Shown: positions 1-8,321 of the stretch, one piece after another
Layout: the number at the start of each line of letters is the position of its first letter
How positions within the stretch are numbered: the stretch's first letter is position 1
NCBI GenBank assembly: GCA_038210135.1
Contig: JBBQWZ010000008.1
Location: forward strand, 78,352-142,351
Source of the DNA: JBBQWZ01 sp038210135
GTDB lineage: Bacteria; Acidobacteriota; Terriglobia; Bryobacterales; Bryobacteraceae
DNA length: 64,000 bases
Direction: 5' to 3'
The notes under the pieces: generated by a model
The model's input: only the letters and a program-made list of their open reading frames with translations
Told to the model about the DNA's origin: nothing
Database searches by the model: none
Program-made: the position numbers and the translations under genes

Positions 1-315
1 AGTCAAAGATCCGGCCGCGACAAGGCCCGAGTACTCGCCGAGCGAGTGGCCGGCAACGAAGTCGCAGGTCCAGCCTTTCGCCCGTAGGACGGCAAGCGCC
101 GCCACGGAAACCGTCAAGATGGCGGGTTGGGTATTTTCGGTCCTCTTCAAGTCCTCGTCCGGGCCCTCGAAGCAAAGTTTCGATAACGCGAACCCGAGGA
201 TTTCGTCCGCTTCGGCAAAAACGGCAGCCGCTTCCGGGTAGGCGTCGGCGAGCGATTTGCCCATGCCGGCATATTGAGATCCCTGGCCAGGGAAGAGGAA
301 AGCAGTTTTGGACAT
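1..315 (-). CDS. fabD: Malonyl-CoA:ACP transacylase FabD, N-terminal part (cut by window edge)
   Basis: Only the first 105 codons are present; the gene runs off the left edge. The protein starts MSKTAFLFPGQGSQYAGMGK, with the GQGSQ motif of the family near residues 10-14. The nucleophile motif GHSLGE lies near residues 91-96, its Ser being the acyl-enzyme serine of FabD. The enzyme loads malonyl groups onto acyl carrier protein for fatty acid synthesis in the cytoplasm. A FabD-like acyltransferase domain of a polyketide synthase would share these motifs, but a start at the extreme N-terminus favours free-standing FabD. No Shine-Dalgarno is visible. A TACAAT box (324-329, minus strand) lies 8 nt before the ATG, so the mRNA may be leaderless. 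Confidence 0.9.
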   Translation of the reverse strand, partial: MSKTAFLFPGQGSQYAGMGKSLADAYPEAAAVFAEADEILGFALSKLCFEGPDEDLKRTENTQPAILTVSVAALAVLRAKGWTCDFVAGHSLGEYSGLVAAGSLT

Positions 316-407
316 GAATACTTATTGTAAGAAACCGACGGGTATAACGCGCGAAGTTGGGGTTGCAAAAAACGCGTTCCAATCCGGCGTTACAATAGCG
401 AATACTC

Positions 408-3400
408 GTGCGACTTCCTCAAATTTGCGTGGAACGGCCCGTTTTTGCGGCCATGCTCATCCTGTTTCTGGTGGTGATGGGTTGGTTCAGCTTCATGCAA
501 CTTGGCGTGGACCTGTTCCCGAAGAGCGATCCTGCTACTGCGTTCGTCAAAGTCCAGATGCCGGGTGCGAGTCCGGAAGAAATGGTGTCGCAGGTCGTCC
601 TTCCGCTCGAAGAAGCGATCGCTTCCGTGTCCGGAATCGACGAACTCAAAGCGTACGTCTTTGAAGGCGCCGCGAATATACAGGTCACGTTCGTGCTCGA
701 ACGCGAGATCGGAGCAGCGACCGAGGACGTCCGCGAAAAGGTCAGCGGGGCGGTCCGCAATCTTCCGCCGAACGTGCTGCCGCCCGTGGTTCAGAAAGCG
801 GATCCGGATAGCGACGCGGTGATCACGCTCGCGGTGAGCGGACAGAAGTCGGTGCGCGAGTTGACGGAGATTGCCGACAAGACCATTCGACGCGCGATCG
901 AAACTGTGGACGGAGTCGGCGGTGTGGACATGGCCGGAGGCCGTAAGCGTCAGGTGAACCTGATGCTCGACCTCAACAAGATGAATGCCTACCGTCTGAC
1001 GGCGCAGGATGTGCGGGCTGCATTGATCGCGGAGAATATTGAAGCTCCGGGCGGGCGCATCGTTCGGGGCCCGAGCGAACTTGGTGTCCGCACCAAAGGC
1101 CGCGTCGAGAGCGTGGATGAATTCGGCGCCATCATTATCAAGAACGTCAATGGGGTTCCGATCCGGCTGCGCGATGTGGGGTACGCCGAAGACGGCATGG
1201 CCGAGCGGCGGACGTTTTCCTACTACCAGGGCAAGCCTTCTGTCACGTTGGACGTTCGCCGGCAGATTGGACAGAACACCGTCAAGGTGGTTGAGGAAGT
1301 CCAGAAAAAAATTCAATTCCTCAAAAAGTCGTTGCCGCCCGGCATCAACATCAATGTCATCAAGGAACAGGCGACGTACATTCGCAATTCGGTCGAGGCG
1401 CTCGAGGAGCATCTGATCATCGGCAGCTTGCTTGCTTCGATCATCGTGTGGCTGTTCATCCGCGATTGGCGAATGGTGTTGATCAGCTCGATCGCGATTC
1501 CGACATCGATCATCTCGACGTTTACGCTGATGCGGCTGCTCGATTTCACGCTGAACTCGATGACGCTGCTGGGGCTGACGCTGGCGGTCGGCATTGTCAT
1601 TGACGACGCTATTATTGTTCTCGAGAACATCTATCGGTTTATTGAAGAAAAAGGCATGGAGCCGCGTCAGGCGGCGATTGAGGCGACGCAGGAAATCGCG
1701 ATGGCGGTGCTTGCGACCACGGTTTCGCTGGTAATTATCTTCGTGCCGATCGCGTTCATGTCCGGCTATGCGCGCAAGTTCGTCAACCAATTCGGCTGGA
1801 CGATGGCGATCTCGATCATCGTTTCGATGGTGGTCGCATTCACGCTGACGCCGGCCCTGAGTTCGCGCATGTTGAGGCGGCGGGTGGTCAAGCCGGGCGC
1901 CAAGCCGCACGGGCATGAAAACTCGTGGGTCGATGGCGTGTACGTCCGCATTCTTTCGTGGTCGTTAAGCCATCGTTGGGCGATTGTCGCTGTCGCTGTG
2001 GTGGTGTTCCTTTCCACGTTTGTCGTCAACCGGTACATAGGCCGCGATTGGATGCCGCCGGAAGATCAGAACGAACTGTCGCTATCGATCGAATTGCCAG
2101 AAGGCACTTCTCTGGAAGCGACCGAGAAGTTAACGATGGAGATCGTCGGACGAATTGAAAAAATTCCCGGCGTAATCGCAACCAATCCGCAGACCTCGAA
2201 CGGCTTTCAGGAGCGCGTCAACCAGGCGCAGATTACAGTTTTGCTGAAGCCGGTGAGCGAGCGCGCCAACATTCAGGAGATGGGCCGCCTGGTTCGCCAG
2301 ACCGTCAGTGATCCGCAACTTGCGCGGCCCCGCGTCAACTTCCCCAACATCCTGGGCGGCCGCGATACGTTTGCGCCGATTCGCGGCGTGCTGCTCGGTT
2401 CCGACATCCGTGTGCTGGTGGATTACGCGCGGCGCGCCTTGGTGCCGATGCTGAAAGAGCCGTCGCTGACCGACGTGAAGGCCAATCTTAACCTCAACAG
2501 CCCGGAACTGCAGGTCATTATCGACCGCCCGCTCGCGTCGGATCTTGGCGTTCGCGTGTCTGACGTCTCCGGCGCGGTCCGGTTGCTCATGTCGGGTGAA
2601 GATGAAATTTCCACTTTCAAAGAGGGATCCGAACAGTATCCGGTGACGATCCGCCTGTTGCCCGGACAGCGCGACGATCCGGAGGCGCTAAGCCGTCTTC
2701 TGATTCCGTCGGCTAAGCTCGGCTTGATCCGGCTCGACTCGGTCGCGCGCCTCGATCGTGGAGTCGGACCCAGCCGCATCGATCGCTTCAATCGCCAGTT
2801 CGGGGTCGGCATTTATGGCAACGTCGCCGCGGGGCACTCGCTGAATGAAGCGGCGGCAAAGACTCAGGAGATTGTGGACAATCTGAACCTGCCGCCGGGA
2901 TACACGATGGCGTTCTCGGGGCAGGTGAAGATTCTCGAAGAGACCACGACGAACATGATTCTTGCGATCGGCCTGGCGTCGATCTTCATGTACATGGTGC
3001 TCGCGGCGCAGTTCGAAAGCCTGATTCACCCGTTCATCATTTTGACGACGCTGCCGCTGTCGATTCCGTTCGCGTTGATCTCGCTGATCGCGACGGGCCG
3101 CACGCTGAACCTGTTTAGCGCGCTCGGCGTCCTGCTGTTGCTTGGCATCGTCAAGAAAAACGGTATTCTCCAGATCGACTATATGAACCGGCTTCGCGAC
3201 GAAGGTATTCCGTTACGCGAGGCGATTCTTGAAGCGAACCGGGTCCGGTTGCGCCCGATTCTGATGACGACTTTATCGATTGTCGCGGGTTTGATTCCGA
3301 CGGCGATTGGTATCGGCGCAGGCGCGTCACAGCGCTCAGCGATCGCAGTTACGATCATCGGCGGACAGACTCTGTGCCTGCTGTTGTCGCTGCTGGTTGT

Positions 3401-3494
3401 TCCTGTCGGCTACTCCTACGTTGAGGGCGCGCGGGCACGCTTCGCGCGGCGGAAGCAGCGGGCCCCGGTGCCGGCGACGGGTATGGGCGACTAG
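408..3494 (+). CDS. RND-family (HAE1/AcrB-like) efflux pump inner-membrane subunit
   Basis: This 1028-residue protein has the length and layout of AcrB-type resistance-nodulation-division pumps: an N-terminal membrane segment after VERPVFAAM, a large periplasmic loop, a central membrane block, a second periplasmic loop and a C-terminal block. The proton-relay motif in TM4 is present (VGIVIDDAIIVLENIY, two Asp), as is the TM10 Lys in GIVKKNGILQIDYMNRL. It should export hydrophobic compounds using the proton gradient with an adaptor and an outer-membrane channel. Neither partner gene is in the window; upstream is divergent fabD. The start is GTG, chosen because it keeps the canonical short N-terminus. 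No Shine-Dalgarno is seen; a TACAAT box lies at 391-396. The substrate cannot be told. Confidence 0.95.
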   Translation: MRLPQICVERPVFAAMLILFLVVMGWFSFMQLGVDLFPKSDPATAFVKVQMPGASPEEMVSQVVLPLEEAIASVSGIDELKAYVFEGAANIQVTFVLEREIGAATEDVREKVSGAVRNLPPNVLPPVVQKADPDSDAVITLAVSGQKSVRELTEIADKTIRRAIETVDGVGGVDMAGGRKRQVNLMLDLNKMNAYRLTAQDVRAALIAENIEAPGGRIVRGPSELGVRTKGRVESVDEFGAIIIKNVNGVPIRLRDVGYAEDGMAERRTFSYYQGKPSVTLDVRRQIGQNTVKVVEEVQKKIQFLKKSLPPGININVIKEQATYIRNSVEALEEHLIIGSLLASIIVWLFIRDWRMVLISSIAIPTSIISTFTLMRLLDFTLNSMTLLGLTLAVGIVIDDAIIVLENIYRFIEEKGMEPRQAAIEATQEIAMAVLATTVSLVIIFVPIAFMSGYARKFVNQFGWTMAISIIVSMVVAFTLTPALSSRMLRRRVVKPGAKPHGHENSWVDGVYVRILSWSLSHRWAIVAVAVVVFLSTFVVNRYIGRDWMPPEDQNELSLSIELPEGTSLEATEKLTMEIVGRIEKIPGVIATNPQTSNGFQERVNQAQITVLLKPVSERANIQEMGRLVRQTVSDPQLARPRVNFPNILGGRDTFAPIRGVLLGSDIRVLVDYARRALVPMLKEPSLTDVKANLNLNSPELQVIIDRPLASDLGVRVSDVSGAVRLLMSGEDEISTFKEGSEQYPVTIRLLPGQRDDPEALSRLLIPSAKLGLIRLDSVARLDRGVGPSRIDRFNRQFGVGIYGNVAAGHSLNEAAAKTQEIVDNLNLPPGYTMAFSGQVKILEETTTNMILAIGLASIFMYMVLAAQFESLIHPFIILTTLPLSIPFALISLIATGRTLNLFSALGVLLLLGIVKKNGILQIDYMNRLRDEGIPLREAILEANRVRLRPILMTTLSIVAGLIPTAIGIGAGASQRSAIAVTIIGGQTLCLLLSLLVVPVGYSYVEGARARFARRKQRAPVPATGMGD

Positions 3495-3510
3495 ACAGCG
3501 CCCCTCGCTG

Positions 3511-3538
3511 CGGTCCGCTGATCGTCACTAGCGGACCG
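3511..3538 (+). terminator. Hairpin downstream of the RND gene, possible terminator
   Basis: A perfect 9-bp inverted repeat (CGGTCCGCT and AGCGGACCG) with a 10-nt loop begins 17 bp after the RND stop codon. There is no T-run after it, so a Rho-independent role is uncertain; it may protect the 3' end of the transcript. Confidence 0.35.
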
Positions 3539-3614
3539 GTCGCGGATACCGGAAATATTTTCGGATCTTATTCGTATTCATCTGCGTCGATATGGCTGAG
3601 AGGGAGGCAAGACA

Positions 3615-3830
3615 ATGACCCGCTTAGAATTCAGAACGCAGACCGCATTACCGCGTCCGGCGACGCACGCGCATGCGACTAAAGTGTATTGCCCAATGTG
3701 CACCCACACGGTGGACGCTCAGGTGGAAGTCGTAGGCAAGCGCGCGCAGGTGCGGGCGGGCCAGAAGTGTCCGCGATGCTCCGCTTCTTTGGATGCGGGT
3801 TTCATCTTCCATATCGATCGCGCCGCCTAG
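3615..3830 (+). CDS. Small zinc-ribbon protein, unknown function
   Basis: A 71-residue protein with two Cys pairs (CPMC near residue 27 and CPRC near residue 54) separated by a basic beta-rich stretch, the layout of a zinc ribbon. No signal peptide is seen, so it is probably cytoplasmic. The ATG is preceded by a good Shine-Dalgarno (GGGAGG, about 7 nt upstream), which supports it as a real gene despite its size. It stands alone, 120 bp after the RND gene and 106 bp before a second small Cys-pair protein on the same strand. I do not recognise the family. Its target (nucleic acid or protein) cannot be inferred. Confidence 0.7.
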   Translation: MTRLEFRTQTALPRPATHAHATKVYCPMCTHTVDAQVEVVGKRAQVRAGQKCPRCSASLDAGFIFHIDRAA

Positions 3831-3884
3831 CGGCGTCGGGCATATCGATCCCGCAGCCTAAGGCTGGCGAAGATATGGCGATTG

Positions 3885-3926
3885 TAGCCGGTCCGGAACT
3901 CTCCTCCGAAGTTCGCGGACCGGCTA
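3885..3926. promoter_or_regulatory. Long nested inverted repeat between two small zinc-ribbon genes
   Basis: The arms TAGCCGGTCC (3885-3894) and GGACCGGCTA (3917-3926) are perfect 10-bp complements. Inside them GAACT and AGTTC pair again around a short loop, so the transcript could fold into one long hairpin. It ends 10 nt before the GTG of the next gene and overlaps its TATGAT box (3925-3930). It could be a terminator of the upstream gene, an operator, or an attenuator; no T-run follows. Confidence 0.5.
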
Positions 3927-3936
3927 TGATGGGATT

Positions 3937-4185
3937 GTGAAGACGAAGCGTACGCCGCCGGAATCCACGGAGACAGGGTCTGCGGCACCGGATCCAGGGC
4001 TCGAAGTGGAGCACGTGGCAGAACCACTTACGATGATCGACAATAGCGGAAAAGCGCCGACCAAATGTTCCGTATGCGGAGATCCATGCGCGCCGAATTC
4101 CACCGAAGGTCTGTGCTGGGTTTGCCGCCGTTTGAAAATCAGTGCCTGGCGCGATAGCGATCCTCAACTGGCTGCTCAGGAGTAG
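3937..4185 (+). CDS. Small protein with paired Cys motifs (zinc ribbon), unknown function
   Basis: An 82-residue protein: about 40 polar, probably disordered residues, then CSVCGDPC and CWVCRR, which look like a four-Cys zinc-binding knuckle, and a short basic tail. It begins with GTG; the TATGAT box 6 nt upstream fits a leaderless start, and an internal ATG at residue 33 is an alternative. The last 47 bp overlap the 3' end of the convergent cyclodeaminase-like gene. The family is not recognised. The Cys spacing and the following basic residues would suit nucleic-acid binding, but that is inference. Confidence 0.55.
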   Translation: MKTKRTPPESTETGSAAPDPGLEVEHVAEPLTMIDNSGKAPTKCSVCGDPCAPNSTEGLCWVCRRLKISAWRDSDPQLAAQE

Positions 4186-5092
4186 CTTCCTGCAACGCCT
4201 GGTCGTAGACGTAGCCAGCGGCCGCGACGTCCTCAACACCCAACCCGTTCGATTTGAAGATCGTGATTCCCGCTGGGCGCGGTCTTGTCACGTCCTGCAG
4301 GTTGACTAGTTTCGGCGTCTTCCACTCTTCCGGCGTCCATGCCAGAATCAGGTCGCCGGATTCGATTTTTGCCTGTTCGATGGAATCGGCGGCGATTCGC
4401 GCAGCACGATCCAGCAATTCCTTGGGCAATTCCCGGCGGTCCGCTTGATTCGAACCCATCGCGTTGACGTGTGCGTGCGATTCGACCCAGGTGGCATCGA
4501 GCACCGGCTCCTTCGACCATGTTGCTGTCACGACCACGTCCGCGCCACGCACGGCTTCCTCGGCGGATTTGACCGCGGTCACGTCGATCGAAAAAGCGGC
4601 GGCGGTCTCGGCTGCGAATTTCTGGCGCTTCTCCGCAGAGCGGCTGAACACACGGACGCGCTTCACTTTTCGCACAGCGAGAGTTGCCTCGAGTTGGCTT
4701 CGGGCCTGAAAGCCGCTACCGATGATTCCGATCGAAATCTCGCCAGATACGGCTAGGAGATCGGTGGCATACCCGGACGCCGCGCCGGTCCGGATCTGGC
4801 CCAGCCAGTTGGCCTCCATCAGCGCCAGCGGCTTCGCGGTTTCTGAATCGAAGAGATGAAAGAAGAAGTTCGCTCCGTATTTTACGTGCGTGGCGTAGAT
4901 TTTGGTGCCGAAGTACTTTCCGATGCTGCCCGCCATCTGGTGCAGCACGGAGCCTTGCGGAGTCACCAGGCGCCGCCGGGGCTGACTTTGCGCCGTGCCT
5001 GCTTTGAGCGCGGCGAATGTGTCGCGCATCAGGCCAACGCAAACCGGCATGGGCAGCAGCCGGCGAATGTCATCTTCGGTGAAATAGAGCAT
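4139..5092 (-). CDS. Ornithine cyclodeaminase / mu-crystallin family protein
   Basis: The 317 residues match the usual length of this family. The N-terminal half carries the dimer/substrate region, including GQIRTGAASGYATDLLA, in which the Arg-Thr-Gly-Ala segment is a family hallmark. The central Rossmann fold has the NAD(P) motif GIIGSGFQA near residues 123-131, followed by RVFSRSAEK and the conserved AMGSNQADRREL segment. Members include ornithine cyclodeaminase, alanine dehydrogenase (archaeal type), ketimine reductases and siderophore precursor enzymes; the substrate cannot be decided here. It is a single gene, with 182 bp of gene-free DNA between its start and the DUF2239 gene. Confidence 0.9.
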   Translation of the reverse strand: MLYFTEDDIRRLLPMPVCVGLMRDTFAALKAGTAQSQPRRRLVTPQGSVLHQMAGSIGKYFGTKIYATHVKYGANFFFHLFDSETAKPLALMEANWLGQIRTGAASGYATDLLAVSGEISIGIIGSGFQARSQLEATLAVRKVKRVRVFSRSAEKRQKFAAETAAAFSIDVTAVKSAEEAVRGADVVVTATWSKEPVLDATWVESHAHVNAMGSNQADRRELPKELLDRAARIAADSIEQAKIESGDLILAWTPEEWKTPKLVNLQDVTRPRPAGITIFKSNGLGVEDVAAAGYVYDQALQEATPEQPVEDRYRARH

Positions 5093-5274
5093 GAGGCTGT
5101 GCTTATTCTAATTCTCTACGCGGGACTGCAGTAGCGTGACGTTAACGCGAAAGCCTTGCTTTAGGGTGTTGGCCTCTAGAGAGAGTGTATGTGGAAATTT
5201 GCGGGTCCCATCGCTTACGCTCAGGGTTCAAGCCGGAATCGGCGCGCGCGGAGTTACTGAGCGCGGTATCGAAC

Positions 5275-5844
5275 TTACGCGTATTCCGTTTCGGCTAGAC
5301 GCATCGCATACGTAGTAATGTCGGGCGGCCAAACTTGCGCCAGTTCCCTGAGCTTCGCCATGTCGCCTGCGAATAGCGCCCGCGTTGCTTCTTCGAAGCC
5401 CACGCGATTGCCCGCCATCGCCGATAGGAACCGGTAGGCGGCTTCCTGCGCCTCGCGGACCCTGTCTTTCGTGCCGTTCGAGCGGCGAGCTTCCTCGACC
5501 AGCTTTCGCAGAGCGACAGACGCTCCGCCGGGTTGGCCGGCCAGCCATTCCCAATGGCGCGGAAGCAGCGTTACTTCGCGCGGCACCACGCCCAACTTCG
5601 GACGACCGCGGCTCACGGGCGGCGGCAAGGGAGTCAGGCGCTCGACGACATCTTCGTCGGTCCCGGAGAGGTTGATATCAATCACTCTGCCGCTCCGATC
5701 GTCGAAGACTAAAATGCCTGCGGCTCCGGACTCTGTCGCAGCCTTTACCGTAAGGGCTACGGTTGCCAAATCCCCGTGGGCGATCTTCTTTTCCGCTTCA
5801 AATGCGCTGCAAATCCGCCTTGGACCAGTTAGTTCTACTTCCAT
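5275..5844 (-). CDS. DUF2239 family protein
   Basis: The 189-residue protein has the landmarks of DUF2239: an N-terminal region with IAHGDLATVALTVKAA, then the very conserved block around residues 80-116 (RGRPKLGVVPREVTLLPRHW and AGQPGGASVALRKLVEEARR). The basic RGRPK segment and the helical second half resemble a DNA-binding or CopG-like module, but function is unknown for the family. There is no signal peptide. The start codon lies only 7 nt after a perfect TATAAT box inside a 16-bp palindrome, so the gene appears tightly regulated and probably leaderless. The neighbours (cyclodeaminase-like, PPOX-fold) give no functional hint. Confidence 0.85.
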   Translation of the reverse strand: MEVELTGPRRICSAFEAEKKIAHGDLATVALTVKAATESGAAGILVFDDRSGRVIDINLSGTDEDVVERLTPLPPPVSRGRPKLGVVPREVTLLPRHWEWLAGQPGGASVALRKLVEEARRSNGTKDRVREAQEAAYRFLSAMAGNRVGFEEATRALFAGDMAKLRELAQVWPPDITTYAMRLAETEYA

Positions 5845-5852
5845 AAAACGAA

Positions 5853-5896
5853 TTATACCCGGATGTTAAGGCTAGCGCAATAACATCCGGGTATAA
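5853..5896 (-). promoter_or_regulatory. Perfect 16-bp palindromic operator overlapping the DUF2239 promoter
   Basis: The arms TTATACCCGGATGTTA (5853-5868) and TAACATCCGGGTATAA (5881-5896) are exact reverse complements with a 12-nt spacer. Read on the minus strand, the proximal arm contains TATAAT (5857-5852), and TTGCGC lies 17 bp further upstream as a weak -35. Occupation of the palindrome would block this promoter. No T-run follows, so it is not a typical terminator. The regulator is not identifiable and no regulator gene is adjacent. Confidence 0.65.
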
Positions 5897-5915
5897 ATGT
5901 TGACCAGGAAAAGAT

Positions 5916-6425
5916 TTAGCGTTTCACGCAGGTTGCGATCTTCCCGTGTTCGCCCATTTTCGTGGGATCCCCAGTGACATACGCCTCGACGAAACCGATT
6001 AGCTTGGTGACGGCCCCGCCGGGGGAATCCCAGTATTCAGCTTTCTCGATGGGCAATTTCAAAAGCAACAGGTCGGGATCGTCCAGCCCTTGTGGAAAGT
6101 ATGCCTTGTACATTGGATTCCACAGCTTTTTGGCATGGTCCCGATCCTCGACCAGCCGCGCGCGGCCTGACGCGGAGACGTACTTGCCCTCTTCCTGCAC
6201 GTTGATGCTGATCCGGTCGTCCTGACGAATCTCCGGCACTTTGACGCTGGCGCGGCTGATGAAGAACCAAAGGTCGCCGTCAAACTCCATTTCGAGCAGG
6301 GTCATGGGACGGCTATGAGGAAATCCATCGGAACCGGTAGTGGTGAGCATGCAGGTCCTCACGCCCTTCAACAAGGCGCGGACTTTCGCAATGTCTGGGT
6401 TTGGAGAAGTGGTGGCTGGAGTCAT
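5916..6425 (-). CDS. Pyridoxamine 5'-phosphate oxidase-fold protein, general stress protein 26-like
   Basis: A 169-residue split-barrel flavin-binding protein. The opening helix is followed by RTCMLTTTGSDGFPHSRPMT, DGDLWFFIS and DRISINVQ, the strand pattern of the pyridoxamine-phosphate-oxidase-like general stress proteins. The segments KKLWNPMYKAYFPQGLDDPD and LLKLPIEKAEYWDSPGG are typical of this subfamily, including the conserved W after the last barrel strand. Such proteins bind FMN or FAD; their substrates are mostly unknown. The frame stays open far upstream, but the similarity starts at the ATG used here. It is divergent from the gamma-glutamyltransferase gene, with 126 bp between the starts. 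Confidence 0.85.
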   Translation of the reverse strand: MTPATTSPNPDIAKVRALLKGVRTCMLTTTGSDGFPHSRPMTLLEMEFDGDLWFFISRASVKVPEIRQDDRISINVQEEGKYVSASGRARLVEDRDHAKKLWNPMYKAYFPQGLDDPDLLLLKLPIEKAEYWDSPGGAVTKLIGFVEAYVTGDPTKMGEHGKIATCVKR

Positions 6426-6551
6426 GGCATTGGTTGGAGTCACGAAACCGAAACCTTGTTTCGACCGGAGTAAAGGGCTGAATTGTTCGTGCGAACAAAT
6501 CCTGGACGGGGAAGGCAAGCAATCCGTGGCGCTGAATAGTAAAATCGCTCC

Positions 6552-8273
6552 ATGCGTTTTGCCGCTTTGCTGCTGGTCTTCACTCTTGGCGCCCAGGCAC
6601 GCCAGCCGGTCCGCGCGAAACAGGGGATGGTCGTTGCGCAGGAACCCAATGCGGCCGACGCCGGACTCAAAATTTTGCAGTCGGGCGGGAACGCTGTTGA
6701 CGCTGCCATTGCTGTGGCGATGGCTCTCGCGGTCACGCTGCCTTCCGCCGGCAATATCGGAGGAGGCGGTTTCCTGGTCCTTCGTAAGGCGGATGGGACC
6801 ACCGCATTTGTTGACTTCCGCGAACGCGCGCCGATGAAGGCGAATCGCGATATGTACGTCGGCAAGGACGGCAAACTGACGCGTGACAATCTGGTCGGCT
6901 GGCGTGCACCTGGTGTTCCGGGGACGGTGCGCGGGATGGAGCTTCTGCACCAGAAGTTCGCCACCAAGCCCTGGAACGAACTGCTGGCTCCGGCTGTGAG
7001 TCTGGCGAGGAACGGCTTCCCTGTCACGTACGAATTTGCGAATTCGCTCCGGTCGGCTGGGCGTACTGCCGCGGAAAGCCAGGGAACCTCGGCCCTTACC
7101 GCGCCGGGTGTGTTGTCGCAGTTCGCGGAGTCGAAGCGGATTTTTTTGCGCGACGGTAGATTCTACGAGATGGGAGAAACGTTCCAGCAGCCGGAACTGG
7201 CGCGGACGCTCGAACGCATTCAGAAGCTCGGCGCCAAAGACTTCTACGAAGGGGAAACCGCCAAGCGCCTTGCCGCGGAAATGGCCAAGCATGGCGGGTT
7301 GATCAGCGAAGAGGACCTCAGGAATTACAAGGCGGTGGAACGCGCGCCGCTGCAGGGACGGTATAAGGGACTCGATATCGTGACGGCGGCCCCGCCATCA
7401 AGCGGCGGAATCGGTCTGCTGCACATGCTCGCGATACTGGAGAACAGTGGTTACGACAAGGGCGGGCACAATTCGACGTCGGAGCTGCATTATCTTGCGG
7501 AAACCATGCGGCGATTTTATGCGGATCGAGGCCAGTTCCTCGGAGATCCCGATTTCGTGAAGATGCCGATGCGCGGCCTGTTGAATAGCAAGTACATCGC
7601 TAAGCGGCGAGCGTCGATCGACATCTCGCGCGCCACCCCGTCCTCGCAGATTGCGTTCGGCGATCCGGCGCTTTATGAAAGCAGCGAAACGACGCACTTT
7701 TCGATCGTGGACGCGGCCGGAAATGCGGTTGCCGTTACGTATACGTTGAATGGCGGGTACGGCTCGGGAGTTACGGTGCCGGGCCTTGGAATGCTGCTCA
7801 ATAACAACATGGATAACTTCGCGGGCCAGCCTGGAGCGGCGAATGCGTACGGCCTGATTCAGGGCGAAGCCAACGCTATCCAGCCGGGCAAGCGTCCGGT
7901 CTCTTCCATGACGCCGTTCATCGTGAGCAAGGACGGAAAGCTGCTGCTGGTGATGGGCGCTCCCGGTGGGACACGGATTACCACCGCGGTGCTGCAGGCT
8001 TTTCTCAACGTCGTAGATTTTGGAATGAATATCCAGGACGCGATCGACGCTCCACGAATTCATCATCAATGGATGCCGGATCAGATCTTTGCCGAACGGG
8101 GCATCTCGCCGGATACAGCCGTCAACCTTCGGAAGACGGGCCACAAAGTGGAGTACTCCACCGTGGGAGCGCTGGTAGTTGGAATCCACGTCGAAACCGA
8201 CGCACAGGGCCGAAAATGGCTTGCCGGCGGGTGGGATGCGCGCAACGGGCAGGGCAAAGCCGCGGGCTGGTAA
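6552..8273 (+). CDS. ggt: Gamma-glutamyltransferase
   Basis: The 573-residue precursor begins with a short signal peptide (MRFAALLLVFTLGAQA), so the enzyme should act in the periplasm or outside. It cleaves gamma-glutamyl compounds such as glutathione and transfers the glutamyl group. Visible family motifs are NAVDAAIA, GNIGGGGFLV, the large-subunit end, and the autoprocessing site ETTHFSIVD, whose second Thr should become the N-terminal nucleophile of the small subunit. PSSGG, GGYGSG and RPVSSMTP follow the family pattern. A TAAAAT box lies 6 nt before the ATG and no Shine-Dalgarno is seen, suggesting leaderless mRNA. The next gene follows after 48 bp and may be cotranscribed. Confidence 0.95.
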   Translation: MRFAALLLVFTLGAQARQPVRAKQGMVVAQEPNAADAGLKILQSGGNAVDAAIAVAMALAVTLPSAGNIGGGGFLVLRKADGTTAFVDFRERAPMKANRDMYVGKDGKLTRDNLVGWRAPGVPGTVRGMELLHQKFATKPWNELLAPAVSLARNGFPVTYEFANSLRSAGRTAAESQGTSALTAPGVLSQFAESKRIFLRDGRFYEMGETFQQPELARTLERIQKLGAKDFYEGETAKRLAAEMAKHGGLISEEDLRNYKAVERAPLQGRYKGLDIVTAAPPSSGGIGLLHMLAILENSGYDKGGHNSTSELHYLAETMRRFYADRGQFLGDPDFVKMPMRGLLNSKYIAKRRASIDISRATPSSQIAFGDPALYESSETTHFSIVDAAGNAVAVTYTLNGGYGSGVTVPGLGMLLNNNMDNFAGQPGAANAYGLIQGEANAIQPGKRPVSSMTPFIVSKDGKLLLVMGAPGGTRITTAVLQAFLNVVDFGMNIQDAIDAPRIHHQWMPDQIFAERGISPDTAVNLRKTGHKVEYSTVGALVVGIHVETDAQGRKWLAGGWDARNGQGKAAGW

Positions 8274-8321
8274 GGCGATTCGACGGAACTCTGCGCGGCG
8301 ATTCTGCGTAGGACTTAGATT

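Noticed and set aside
390..1916. Open frame of 508 codons antisense to the RND gene
   Set aside because: His/Arg/Asp-rich composition of a mirror frame opposite a clear gene; no family motif.
5206..5227. CCC-ATCGCTTACGCTCA-GGG as a sixth member of the palindrome family
   Set aside because: It shares the CTTACG centre, but only three outer and two inner pairs form; likely chance.
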